Part shown: positions 1 to 7,166 of the stretch, one piece after another
How the letters are laid out: each line of letters starts with the position of its first letter
How positions within the stretch are numbered: position 1 is the first letter of the stretch
NCBI GenBank assembly: GCA_046712825.1
Contig: JBKKCR010000214.1
Location: forward strand, 1 to 11,241
Direction: 5' to 3'
Length of the DNA: 11,241 nucleotides
Source of the DNA: DATFGK01 sp046712825
Lineage (GTDB): Bacteria > Actinomycetota > AC-67
The notes under the pieces: generated by a model
Database searches by the model: none
Told to the model about the DNA's origin: nothing
Seen by the model: only the letters and a program-made list of their open reading frames with translations
Position numbers and translations under genes: made by a program

Positions 1-1765
1 CGACGCTTCCGTAGAAGAGATCGGCCGCGCCGACGCGGGCCTTGCGCTCGACCTCGAGGATGCGGATGTCGGTCACGTCGCGGGCTTGCGTGTAGCAATC
101 GTCCTCCGTCGGCCGGACGAGCGCGACGCGAGCGTCCAGATCCAGCTGTTCGACCAGGTACTGCTGTCCCTGATGCAGGTAGATCGCTCCGCGATGGACC
201 GCGAAATGCGAGCGTGACTCGTCGACGGTGCCGAGCAGCGCGCCGGTTTCCGCATCGGCGATCTGCACGATGCCGCCGGCCGACCGGATGTCGATCTCCT
301 GCGCGGGGGAGCCACGTCCGGCCCAGTAGTGCTTGGCGCCCCGCGCCCGTAGGTTCCCGGCCGCGGTCCCGCGCTCGATGGCTTCGCGCAGCGCCGGGCC
401 GTAGATGCCGGCGTCGCCGTCGGTGAGCGGAAGCTCGTACGCGGCGCAGCCGAGGTGTGGATCCAGGATGTTCGGGTTGGCGTGATCGACGAGGGCCGAC
501 TCGTGCGTGCGCCCGAACAGCTCCTCGGGATGGGCGATCAGGTACTGATCGAGCGGATCGTCCCCGGCGACCATGATCGCCAGCGAGTCCTGCCGCGTTC
601 GCCCGGCGCGACCGGCTTGCTGGAACGTGCTCGCGACCGTCCCCGGGTAGCCGGCGAGGATGCACGCGTCGAGGCCGCCGATGTCGATGCCGAGCTCGAG
701 CGCGCTTGTGGCGGCGATGCCGAGCAGGTCGCCGTCCACGAGAGCGCGCTCGAGCGCGCGACGCTCCTCGGGGAGGTAACCGGCTCGGTAGGCGGCAACG
801 CGGTCGGCCAGGTGAGGGCGCTCGCGCTCGAGGCGCTGGCGGGCGAAGGAAGAGATCAGCTCGGCGCTCTTGCGTGACTTGGCGAACGCGATCGTTCGTA
901 TGCCCTCGCCGACCAGCGTCGCGAGGAGCTCGGCGGCCTCCGCGTTCGGGCTGCGCCGCGCGCCGGACGCCTCGTCTACGAGGGGCGGGTTCCACAGCGC
1001 GAAATGCTTCTTCCCGCGCGGGGACGCGTCGTCGGCGACGGCCTCGAACGCGAGTCCGGTGAGCCGCTCAGCGAGCTCGGCGGGATTGCCGATCGTCGCC
1101 GAGGCCGTGACGAACCGGGGCGACGCGCCGTAGCGGGACGCGAGCCGGCGGAGCCGCCGCAAGACGTTGGCAACGTGGGAGCCGAAGATGCCTCGCAGGA
1201 TGTGCATCTCGTCCACGGCGACGATGGACAGATGCTTGAGGAACGTCGCCCATCGGTCGTGCGTCGGCAGGATCCCGTAGTGGAGCATGTCTGGGTTGGT
1301 GATCAGGAGGTTCGCGTTCCGGCGCGCCCAGCCGCGTTCCGGGCCCGGCGTGTCGCCGTCGTAGACCGCGGCGCGGATCGCGGGAAGTGCGAACCCGCGG
1401 ATCGCGCGGAGCTGATCGTTCGCGAGCGCCTTCGTGGGGAAAAGGTAGAGCGCCGTCGCTTTCGGATCGGTGGTGAGCCGCTCCATCGTCGCGAGCTGAT
1501 ACACGAGGCTCTTGCCGCTCGCCGTTCCCGTCGCGACGGCGACGTTGCGTCCGGCGCGCACGGCGCGGAGCCCCGCCGCCTGATGCTCCCACAGCCCATC
1601 GACGCCGAGCCGTCGCAGCCGGACCGAAAGCTCGGGCGCCAAGACGACATCGGCGGCCACCGCGGGCTCACGGGCTGGAAGCGTCTCGAGATGGACGAGG
1701 GGCTCGCCGGTCTCCGAGCGTGAGCGAAGCCGATCGAGCAGCATGAGGGGGTCCATCCCGGGCAT
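1..1765 (-). CDS. DEAD/DEAH-box DNA helicase, MrfA/YprA family (3' end cut by window edge)
   Basis: A superfamily 2 helicase; 588 residues are visible and the frame runs off the left edge. Seen: Walker A GTASGKS (K85), motif Ia-like FPTKALA (109-115), Walker B/DEAH-type box DEMH (185-188), motif III TASAT (220-224), helicase C-terminal domain from about 275 with SALELGIDIGG (354-364) and motif VI QQAGRAGR (382-389). The order and wording (HQ near residue 61, NPDMLH at 157-162, HLGCAAYELP near 437-446) match Bacillus subtilis MrfA (YprA), a 3'-5' DNA helicase that acts with the exonuclease MrfB in mitomycin C damage repair. The Cys-rich DUF1998-type C-terminus expected in this family would lie outside the window. 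Start: ATG at 1765 gives the usual N-terminal length; in-frame ATGs at 1756 and 1744 and a TTG at 1780 are alternatives, and none has a well-spaced Shine-Dalgarno site. No MrfB-like partner is visible here. Family call is firm; the repair role is inferred from the family. Confidence 0.93.
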   Translation of the reverse strand, partial: MPGMDPLMLLDRLRSRSETGEPLVHLETLPAREPAVAADVVLAPELSVRLRRLGVDGLWEHQAAGLRAVRAGRNVAVATGTASGKSLVYQLATMERLTTDPKATALYLFPTKALANDQLRAIRGFALPAIRAAVYDGDTPGPERGWARRNANLLITNPDMLHYGILPTHDRWATFLKHLSIVAVDEMHILRGIFGSHVANVLRRLRRLASRYGASPRFVTASATIGNPAELAERLTGLAFEAVADDASPRGKKHFALWNPPLVDEASGARRSPNAEAAELLATLVGEGIRTIAFAKSRKSAELISSFARQRLERERPHLADRVAAYRAGYLPEERRALERALVDGDLLGIAATSALELGIDIGGLDACILAGYPGTVASTFQQAGRAGRTRQDSLAIMVAGDDPLDQYLIAHPEELFGRTHESALVDHANPNILDPHLGCAAYELPLTDGDAGIYGPALREAIERGTAAGNLRARGAKHYWAGRGSPAQEIDIRSAGGIVQIADAETGALLGTVDESRSHFAVHRGAIYLHQGQQYLVEQLDLDARVALVRPTEDDCYTQARDVTDIRILEVERKARVGAADLFYGSV

Positions 1766-1815
1766 CGTATCGTCGCCCAACGACGTCGATTCCCTCTGGT
1801 AGGGTTCCGCGGCGC
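1766..1815. promoter_or_regulatory. Short divergent promoter region between helicase and exchanger genes
   Basis: Only 50 bp separate the two divergent start codons, so both promoters must overlap here or lie inside the genes. On the plus strand TAGGGT (1800-1805), preceded by TGG, resembles an extended -10 box and ends 10 nt before the exchanger ATG, which would give a nearly leaderless mRNA; the same bases could instead serve as a weak Shine-Dalgarno site. No convincing -35 box was found. The inverted repeat CGTCG-N5-CGACG (1771-1785) and the palindrome CGACGTCG (1781-1788) lie in the middle and could be an operator. Function is inferred from position only. Confidence 0.35.
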
Positions 1816-3099
1816 ATGGACGAGCAAGACGCGGTCGTCACCCACGAGCCAGAGTCGGTCCGCAGCGGGTGGATCTATATCGCGCTGGCTGCAGGGCTTT
1901 GCGTCCCCGCTGTAGTGCTGCGCTCTGGGTTGTTCGAGATCACCACCGAAGTCGACACGCTCTTGTTCGGGGTGGGGATCCTGGGGGCAGCATTCATGCT
2001 CTCGTGGGGCGCGGAGGTCGCGCAGCTGGAGATCTCGCAGGCGCTCGCGATCGCGTTCCTCGCGTTCGTCGCGGTGCTTCCCGAGTACGCCGTGGACCTG
2101 GTTTTCGCGTGGAAGGCCGGAACGCAGGACCGTCTGCAGGAAGTCACGGGGATCCTTCCATCCACATGCCCTGGTGAAGCGCGCTGCCGCGAGCTCGCGA
2201 TCGCGAACATGACCGGCGCCAATCGCCTCCTGATAGGGATCGGGTGGGCCGTGGTCGTGCTGATCTGGTGGAAGCGCAGCGGCGAGCGAGAGGTGCGCTT
2301 GGGCGACCGGCGGCGCATCGAGCTCGGGTTCCTGTTCCTTGCGACGCTGTGGGCGTTCAGCATCGTGATAAGGGCCCATCTCAGCATGCTCGATCTCGTC
2401 GTGCTCCTCGCCGTCTTCATCGCCTACGTCTGGCACGCCGCCCTCGAGGAATCCGAACATCCCGAGCTCGTCGGCCCACCGGTGGCGATCGCCGCCCTCT
2501 CCAAGAGGAAACGCCGCGTCGTCACGGTCCTGATGTTCCTCTTCGCCGCGGGGATCATCCTCGCCGCGGCCGAGCCCTTCGCGCATGGTCTCGTCGAAAC
2601 CGGGCAGAAGTTCGACATCGACGAGTTCCTTCTCGTCCAGTGGCTCGCGCCGCTCGCCTCGGAAGCTCCTGAGATGATCATCGCGATCTTGTTCGTGCTC
2701 CGCGCGAACCCGGCGGCCGGGCTCGGCACGCTGGTGTCGTCGAAGGTGAACCAATGGTCGCTCCTGATCGCCACGATCCCGCTCGTCTACGCGATCGCGC
2801 ACAAGAGCTTTTCTCCGATGCCGCTCGACGGCCAGCAGGTCGAGGAGGTGTTCCTCACCGCCGCGCAATCGGCGTTCGCCGTTGGGATCCTCGCGAACCT
2901 GTCGATCTCAAAGGGAGAGGCGGTGACGCTGCTCGTTCTCTTCCTCGGGCAGTTCGGGTTCTCCAACAGCAACGCGCGATGGGGCTTCAGCGGCGTTTAC
3001 CTTGCCGCGTTCGCGTACATCTTCATCCGGAGATCCGAGGCGCGACGCGGACTGCTCGGGGCGGTGCGTGCGGCGCTGTCCCGTCCGACCCGCGGGTAG
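1816..3099 (+). CDS. CaCA-superfamily sodium/calcium (or sodium/proton) exchanger-like membrane protein
   Basis: A 427-residue polytopic membrane protein with about ten hydrophobic segments and a central charged linker (about 152-170 and 208-234), as in inward-facing two-repeat exchangers. Two related alpha-repeat regions are visible: alpha-1 around LPEYAVDL (88-95) continuing at ANMTGANRLLIGIG (130-143), and alpha-2 around ASEAPEMIIAIL (281-292) continuing at SSKVNQWSLLIATIPL (308-323). The acidic residues E90 and E286 sit where the ion-binding glutamates of CaCA proteins (GTSLPE-type motifs) are found. Odd points: the canonical GNxxGSN halves are altered, and alpha-1 carries an insertion of about 25 residues with two cysteines (C118, C124). 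Transported ions therefore cannot be assigned. The ATG has no clear Shine-Dalgarno site but follows a -10-like TAGGGT by 10 nt. It ends tail-to-tail with the histidine kinase gene, 5 bp apart. Family is likely; substrate unknown. Confidence 0.8.
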   Translation: MDEQDAVVTHEPESVRSGWIYIALAAGLCVPAVVLRSGLFEITTEVDTLLFGVGILGAAFMLSWGAEVAQLEISQALAIAFLAFVAVLPEYAVDLVFAWKAGTQDRLQEVTGILPSTCPGEARCRELAIANMTGANRLLIGIGWAVVVLIWWKRSGEREVRLGDRRRIELGFLFLATLWAFSIVIRAHLSMLDLVVLLAVFIAYVWHAALEESEHPELVGPPVAIAALSKRKRRVVTVLMFLFAAGIILAAAEPFAHGLVETGQKFDIDEFLLVQWLAPLASEAPEMIIAILFVLRANPAAGLGTLVSSKVNQWSLLIATIPLVYAIAHKSFSPMPLDGQQVEEVFLTAAQSAFAVGILANLSISKGEAVTLLVLFLGQFGFSNSNARWGFSGVYLAAFAYIFIRRSEARRGLLGAVRAALSRPTRG

Positions 3100-3104
3100 C
3101 TCGG

Positions 3105-5402
3105 CTACGAGGCGACGGGAACCGCTTCATCTTGCGCGACCAATCGAAGCGTGAACGTCGCACCCTTGCCGGCGGTGCTGCGGACTGAAAGCTCGCCGCC
3201 TATCGCACGAGCGAGCTGCCGGGCGATGTAGAGGCCGAGGCCCGTGCCCCCCTGGCTGCGCGTCATGTGATCCCCGAGGCGCTTGAAGCGTTCGAAGATG
3301 CGCTCCATCTCGTGCTCGGGGATGCCGGGGCCCCGGTCGGTGACCGAGACCTCGATGGCGTCGCGCGATCGCGTCACCGCGACCTCGATGGGGAGGTCGG
3401 TCGGCGAGTACTTCATCGCGTTCGAGAGAAGGTTGGAAAGGATCTGCTCGACCCAAACCTCGTCACCGCGCGTGGAGTGGTGAACGCCGTCCACCCGGAA
3501 GACGACCTCGCGCAGTTCGTTCTCTGTCTGGAAATCCGCCACCGTCTTCTTTGCGACGGCGAGAACGTCGACGATAGCGTCGCGTCGGTCGGAGAGTCCT
3601 CGTTCGACCTTCGATACCTCGAGGATGTTGGTGATGAGGCGCTCGAGGCGCTCGGAATGCCGCAGGATCGCTTGGACGCCCTCTTCGCGCTGCTCCGGAG
3701 AGAGGTGGTCGCCGAGCCGCAGCAGCGTGACCGCCCAGCCCTTGATCGGCGTGAGTGGCGTTCGGAGCTCGTGCGACACGGTCGCGACGAAGTCGTCCTT
3801 CAGTCGCTCGAGTTCGCGAGCCTCGGTGGCGTCGCGCGCGACGACGATGAGCATTGAGCCGCGCCCGTCCGGATCGGAGACCCGGGTGTAGGAGCAGGAC
3901 AGCCAGCGGGACTCCCCGGCCTTCGTCGTGATCTCGATGTCGGAGGGTAGTGCACCGTCGTCGTCGGCCCACCGCTCGAGCCAGACCGCCACGCCGTCGG
4001 TGTCGCGCGGCACGAGGGTGCCGAAGAGCCGCGACCCGATCATCTCGTCTGCTCCATGGCCGGTGATCCGCTTGAGAGCAAGGTTCCAGGTCTTGATCGT
4101 TCCGGCCGGTGAGATCGTGAGGATCCCGTCGGACGTGCGCCCGACGATGTCGGCCAGCTTCTGGCGTTCCTCGAGGATGGCGTCGAGCAGGCTGGCCTTC
4201 GTCACTCCGCGAGCGGCTTCGACGGCGAGCGCCTGGAGTACCGCTTCTTCCCCGCGCTCGAAGCCCTCGAGGCCTTGACGGTTGTAGACGCAGAGGACGC
4301 CCAGCGTGCGCTCTCCGTCGAGCAGGGGGGCGGCGAGGCAATCACGCCAGCCTTCGAGATCGAGAAGTGCCGCCGCGATCGGGTCCGGCCCCGACGCGTT
4401 CACGCGCACCATGTGACCTCGCTCGGAGAGGGCTGCGGCGAGCGTCTGGAGCTCCCAGGGTTCGTCGTGCTTCCGATATCCATCTTGATCCACGCGGTGC
4501 ACCGTGCGGATCCTTCCGCTGTAGAAGAGCACGAGGTCGACCGCATCGCCGCCGAAGGACTGCCGGACCTCGCCGAGGAACCGGGGGATCGCCTCCCGCG
4601 GGTCGACCGGGGTTGCGAGCTCGAGGGTTGCGCGGTGGAGCCCTGCGAGACGCTCCTGGTCCACGACGGCGGCCGCGTAGGCTTTCGAAGCCCAATGGAG
4701 CAGTGCCAGCGGAACGGAGAAGAGGAAGACCCCCGCCGTGCTCCATGTGTAGGTCGCGACGAACATGATCCCGAACGCGACGTTCAGGATCCACGTGATC
4801 CCCCACACGGGGACCAGCGGCGCGAAGCTGCGGAGGACGTTCCGGATCGGCTCGCGCTGCACGAGGTGCATCGCGTAGGTGAAGGTCACGATGTTCGTCA
4901 CGATGACGACGGTGATCGCCACGATGAGTGCGAGCGTGTTGGCTCCGTCGAGGCCGGCGCTGGTCGGCAGTAGGTTGAACACGATGCTTCCCAGAGCCGC
5001 CGCCGCGCTCCACTGGGCAACGTTGAACGACGCCTTGACGAACGCGTCGCGTCCGATGATCGCGGCCGCCGCTTGAGCCATGCCGACGACCAGGACGAGG
5101 ACGGGGGTCGGCAACGTCAGGATCGCAGGCGCGAGCGCCGCCTCGAAGAGGGTGATCCCGTCGATGTGCCCTCGGTAGCGGAACCGCATCATCAACCGCT
5201 CGGCCGCAACGAGCAGGGCGAAGAGAGCGGCTGCGCCGGGCAACGAGGTGCCGGTCGGACCGCGCAGGCTCGTCGACGCGAGTACCGAAGCGATCGCGAC
5301 CCCGAACAGGATCCCGGTGAACAGCGCTATCCGGCTCGCGGACGGTTTGCTCGGAACGGCACCGCTCATCCGGGGCGCGAGCTCGTCAGTATCAGCACGC
5401 AC
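3105..5402 (-). CDS. Membrane sensor histidine kinase with GAF and PAS domains (orphan)
   Basis: A 765-residue sensor kinase. Residues about 25-245 form a multi-pass membrane domain (roughly seven hydrophobic segments) that includes RGHIDGITLFEAAL (77-90) and KASFNVAQW (123-131), a pattern resembling membrane input domains of other bacterial signalling proteins. A GAF-like domain follows (about 250-405), then a PAS domain (about 412-529; GTIKTWN and ITGHGADEMIG are typical), a HisKA dimerisation region with phospho-acceptor H544 in ATVSHELRTPL, and a HATPase domain with N-box NLLSNAMKY (N657, N661), G1 DRGPGIP (689-695), F-box FERF (703-706) and G2 GGTGLGLYIARQ (718-729). All catalytic motifs are intact. 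GTG at 5402 is preferred over ATG at 5369 because GGGAG lies 9 nt upstream; that site is inside the last codons of the protease gene, only 6 bp away. No response regulator is in the window, so the output is unknown. Confidence 0.94.
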   Translation of the reverse strand: MRADTDELAPRMSGAVPSKPSASRIALFTGILFGVAIASVLASTSLRGPTGTSLPGAAALFALLVAAERLMMRFRYRGHIDGITLFEAALAPAILTLPTPVLVLVVGMAQAAAAIIGRDAFVKASFNVAQWSAAAALGSIVFNLLPTSAGLDGANTLALIVAITVVIVTNIVTFTYAMHLVQREPIRNVLRSFAPLVPVWGITWILNVAFGIMFVATYTWSTAGVFLFSVPLALLHWASKAYAAAVVDQERLAGLHRATLELATPVDPREAIPRFLGEVRQSFGGDAVDLVLFYSGRIRTVHRVDQDGYRKHDEPWELQTLAAALSERGHMVRVNASGPDPIAAALLDLEGWRDCLAAPLLDGERTLGVLCVYNRQGLEGFERGEEAVLQALAVEAARGVTKASLLDAILEERQKLADIVGRTSDGILTISPAGTIKTWNLALKRITGHGADEMIGSRLFGTLVPRDTDGVAVWLERWADDDGALPSDIEITTKAGESRWLSCSYTRVSDPDGRGSMLIVVARDATEARELERLKDDFVATVSHELRTPLTPIKGWAVTLLRLGDHLSPEQREEGVQAILRHSERLERLITNILEVSKVERGLSDRRDAIVDVLAVAKKTVADFQTENELREVVFRVDGVHHSTRGDEVWVEQILSNLLSNAMKYSPTDLPIEVAVTRSRDAIEVSVTDRGPGIPEHEMERIFERFKRLGDHMTRSQGGTGLGLYIARQLARAIGGELSVRSTAGKGATFTLRLVAQDEAVPVAS

Positions 5403-5408
5403 CGGTCG

Positions 5409-7121
5409 TTACTCCCACGCGCCGTACCAAGCCGAGCCGTGCCAGGAGTTCCCGTGCCAGGAGTTCCCGTGCCACGAGTTCCCGAACCAGGTGCTGCCGT
5501 GCCACGAGTTCCCGTGCCAGGAGTTGCCGTGCCAGGAGTTGCCGTGCCAGGAGTTGCCGTACCACTGCGACAGGCTCCACGTGAGCGAGTTCCACGGCAC
5601 CCCCGTGTAGACGATCGGGTCCCAGAGGAGAAGCTGCAGGGTGAGGATGCCGTTGACGATGGTTTGCTCGGAGTCGTCTGCTTGCACCTCGACCGTGCCG
5701 CGGCTCTCGTCCAGAGCGCCCAAGCCGTTCGAGCGATCGAGCCCCGCGTTGGCGGTCCCAGACGGAGCGGAGAACGTCCCGGTGTAGGCGTCCACCACAC
5801 CACTTCCGACGGCCATCGGGTCGTCCGATGCAGCGTCTCGAGCGGTCGACTTCAGCGCGTACTTCACGCGGTTGGGGCTCCAGGTTGGGTTCCGCTGAAG
5901 CATGAGCGCGGCGACCCCCGAGACGGCGGCGGTCGCCTGCGACGTGCCGCTTCCCTTCCGGTACGAACCGTCGACGTAGTTCGGGAACTGGGTGTCGATC
6001 GCGCTCCCGGGAGCGCGCAGGGAGACGATGTGTGACCCGGGCGCGACGACGTCGGGCTTTGCGATCCCATCGGAGCTCGTCGGCCCCCGCGAGCTGTAGT
6101 TCGGTAGCGTGTCGTCGCCGAGACCGTTCGTTCCCATGTCGTCGATCGCGCCGACGGTGATCACCCACGGATCGTCACCGGGCTTGGAGATCGTGCCGGG
6201 CTCGGGTCCGAGGTTGCTTGCCGCGACGACGACGACGATCCCCGCGTCCCACGCCTTCTCGACCGCGTAGTTGAGCGGGTCGGTGCGGTAGGTCTGCGTG
6301 CCGTTCGTGCCCAGCGAGAGGTTGAGGACCTTGATGTTGTACTGGCTCTTGAAGGAGACCACCCACTGGATCGCGGCAAGGAGCGTGCTCACGTCCGTCG
6401 AGCCGGACGCGCCCGCGATCTTGACCGACAGGAGATTCGCCTGGGGGGCGACGCCCTTCCACTTGCCTCCGGAGGCGGCGCCGTTCCCGGCGATGATCCC
6501 GGCGATGAACGTCCCGTGACCGAAGGAGTCGTCGCACGTGGGCTCGCCGGAGAAGTTCTTGCATGAGCTCGTCCCGCCGATCAGCCCGCCGTTGCTCACG
6601 TCGACGACGCGCCCCGCGAGGTCTGCGACCTCGGTGATCCCGGTGTCGATGACCGCGACGGTCATGCCCTGGCCCTTATAGCCGGCGTTGTTTACCTGGT
6701 CGGCGCGAACGACCTTCCGGTAGACCGAATCCGGCGTCGACGGGTTCCCGTTCTCCGCTACCGAGACCTTGCGATCCAGCGTCAGCGTGTAGATGCCGGC
6801 GACGCTCGCGATGTCGGCGATCTCGGATGCGGGCACGACCGCGGCGAACCCGTTCACGATCGGCAGGTCCTTGGTGACGACTCCGCCCGCTCGTGTCACG
6901 GCGCGAACCGCCTCCCGAACCGCTCCCGGGCGGGCGCGCACGATCACGTTCACGTCACCGGTGGTGATGGATGAAAGCGCCGGGTCGAGCTCGACGGCGC
7001 CACCGGAGCTCGATGTGGTCACCGGACGCAGCGCTGGAGTCGCCAGGGCGAGCATGCTTGCGAAGAGCAAGAAGACAAGCGCGTTGCGAGTGCGGCGTGC
7101 GGTGGCCGTCAACAGCCTCAT
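5409..7121 (-). CDS. Secreted subtilisin-like (S8) serine protease with C-terminal Trp-rich pentapeptide repeats
   Basis: A 570-residue exported protease. Seen: a signal peptide (RR near 9-12, hydrophobic 13-30, possible cleavage after A27), an inhibitor-I9-like propeptide (about 55-118), and a complete S8 catalytic domain (about 145-445) with the triad D159 (AVIDTGI), H202 (FGHGTFIAGI) and S394 (GSGTSQATAAVSG), plus oxyanion N303 (VVAASN). C187 and C196 may form a disulfide. After a linker (about 450-508), Trp recurs every five residues from W510 to W565, with W569 next to last: SQWYG, four NSWHG, STWFG, three NSWHG, SAWYG. The repeat ends the protein, with no recognised anchor. The ATG is preceded by AGGGAGAG and a run of 8-bp repeats. 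The gene is followed after 6 bp by the sensor kinase, so the two are probably one operon. Protease class is certain; the repeat's role is unknown, with binding to wall, polysaccharide or metal possible. Confidence 0.96.
   Translation of the reverse strand: MRLLTATARRTRNALVFLLFASMLALATPALRPVTTSSSGGAVELDPALSSITTGDVNVIVRARPGAVREAVRAVTRAGGVVTKDLPIVNGFAAVVPASEIADIASVAGIYTLTLDRKVSVAENGNPSTPDSVYRKVVRADQVNNAGYKGQGMTVAVIDTGITEVADLAGRVVDVSNGGLIGGTSSCKNFSGEPTCDDSFGHGTFIAGIIAGNGAASGGKWKGVAPQANLLSVKIAGASGSTDVSTLLAAIQWVVSFKSQYNIKVLNLSLGTNGTQTYRTDPLNYAVEKAWDAGIVVVVAASNLGPEPGTISKPGDDPWVITVGAIDDMGTNGLGDDTLPNYSSRGPTSSDGIAKPDVVAPGSHIVSLRAPGSAIDTQFPNYVDGSYRKGSGTSQATAAVSGVAALMLQRNPTWSPNRVKYALKSTARDAASDDPMAVGSGVVDAYTGTFSAPSGTANAGLDRSNGLGALDESRGTVEVQADDSEQTIVNGILTLQLLLWDPIVYTGVPWNSLTWSLSQWYGNSWHGNSWHGNSWHGNSWHGSTWFGNSWHGNSWHGNSWHGSAWYGAWE
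5412..5416 (-). promoter_or_regulatory. Ribosome binding site for the histidine kinase, inside the protease gene end
   Basis: On the minus strand GGGAG covers the last glutamate codon of the protease gene and the bases before it, and lies 9 nt before the GTG start at 5402. The protease stop TAA (5411-5409) falls in the spacer. This placement decides the kinase start in favour of GTG and suggests that ribosomes finishing the protease re-initiate on the kinase. Confidence 0.6.
5425..5574 (-). repeat. Ten tandem 15-bp units encoding the Trp pentapeptide repeat
   Basis: Read on the plus strand the units are 15 bp, typically tgccaggagttcccg or tgccaggagttgccg, at 5425, 5440, 5455, 5470, 5485, 5500, 5515, 5530, 5545 and 5560. 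The outer units and the one at 5485 are divergent. Three adjacent units (5515-5559) are identical and share the Gly codon GGC, while those at 5440-5484 and 5500-5514 share GGG, so the array looks like two blocks amplified separately. Because units are 15 bp, gain or loss keeps the reading frame. Confidence 0.95.
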
Positions 7122-7125
7122 CTCT

Positions 7126-7157
7126 CCCTGATCCCCTGATCCCCTGATCCCCTGATC
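7126..7157. repeat. Four perfect 8-bp tandem repeats in the protease 5' leader
   Basis: The plus strand carries ccctgatc four times without a mismatch. In the sense of the protease mRNA this is gatcaggg repeated, ending 4 nt before the ATG at 7121, so the SD-like AGGG is present in every copy. Eight is not a multiple of three, but the array is upstream of the start codon, so changes in copy number would alter leader length and SD context rather than the protein. Confidence 0.95.
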
Positions 7158-7166
7158 CCATCAGGG
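7150..7166 (-). promoter_or_regulatory. Inverted repeat at the upstream edge of the 8-bp repeat array
   Basis: CCCTGAT-N3-ATCAGGG is a perfect 7-bp inverted repeat with a 3-nt loop. In the protease mRNA it could form a hairpin ending about 28 nt before the start codon. The upstream CCCTGAT arm can pair with the ATCAGGG present in any of the following repeat copies, including the last, which carries the likely ribosome binding site, so alternative foldings that expose or hide the site are possible. As DNA it could also be a protein-binding palindrome. Role is inferred. Confidence 0.4.

Noticed and set aside
1004..1723. Plus-strand open frame opposite the helicase
   Set aside because: Shadow of the helicase, which has intact motifs on the other strand.
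1303..2868. Minus-strand open frame of 521 codons across the helicase start and the exchanger
   Set aside because: It overlaps the helicase in another frame and is antisense to the exchanger; low-complexity charged sequence, no domain, both real genes clearly recognisable.
3096..3108. Bidirectional terminator at the convergent gene ends
   Set aside because: The stem is only 5 bp and there is no T-run on either side, so it is too weak to call a terminator.
5369..5369. ATG at codon 12 as the kinase start
   Set aside because: It has no well-spaced Shine-Dalgarno site, whereas GTG at 5402 has GGGAG 9 nt upstream.
5425..5574. Tandem repeats considered as a CRISPR array
   Set aside because: The 15-bp units are contiguous without spacers and encode an in-frame protein repeat.
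5073..6035. Long plus-strand frame with VPVPG-like repeats, resembling an elastin-like protein
   Set aside because: It lies wholly antisense to the protease and kinase genes; its repeats are the complement of the Trp-repeat codons, and it lacks a ribosome binding site and recognisable domains.
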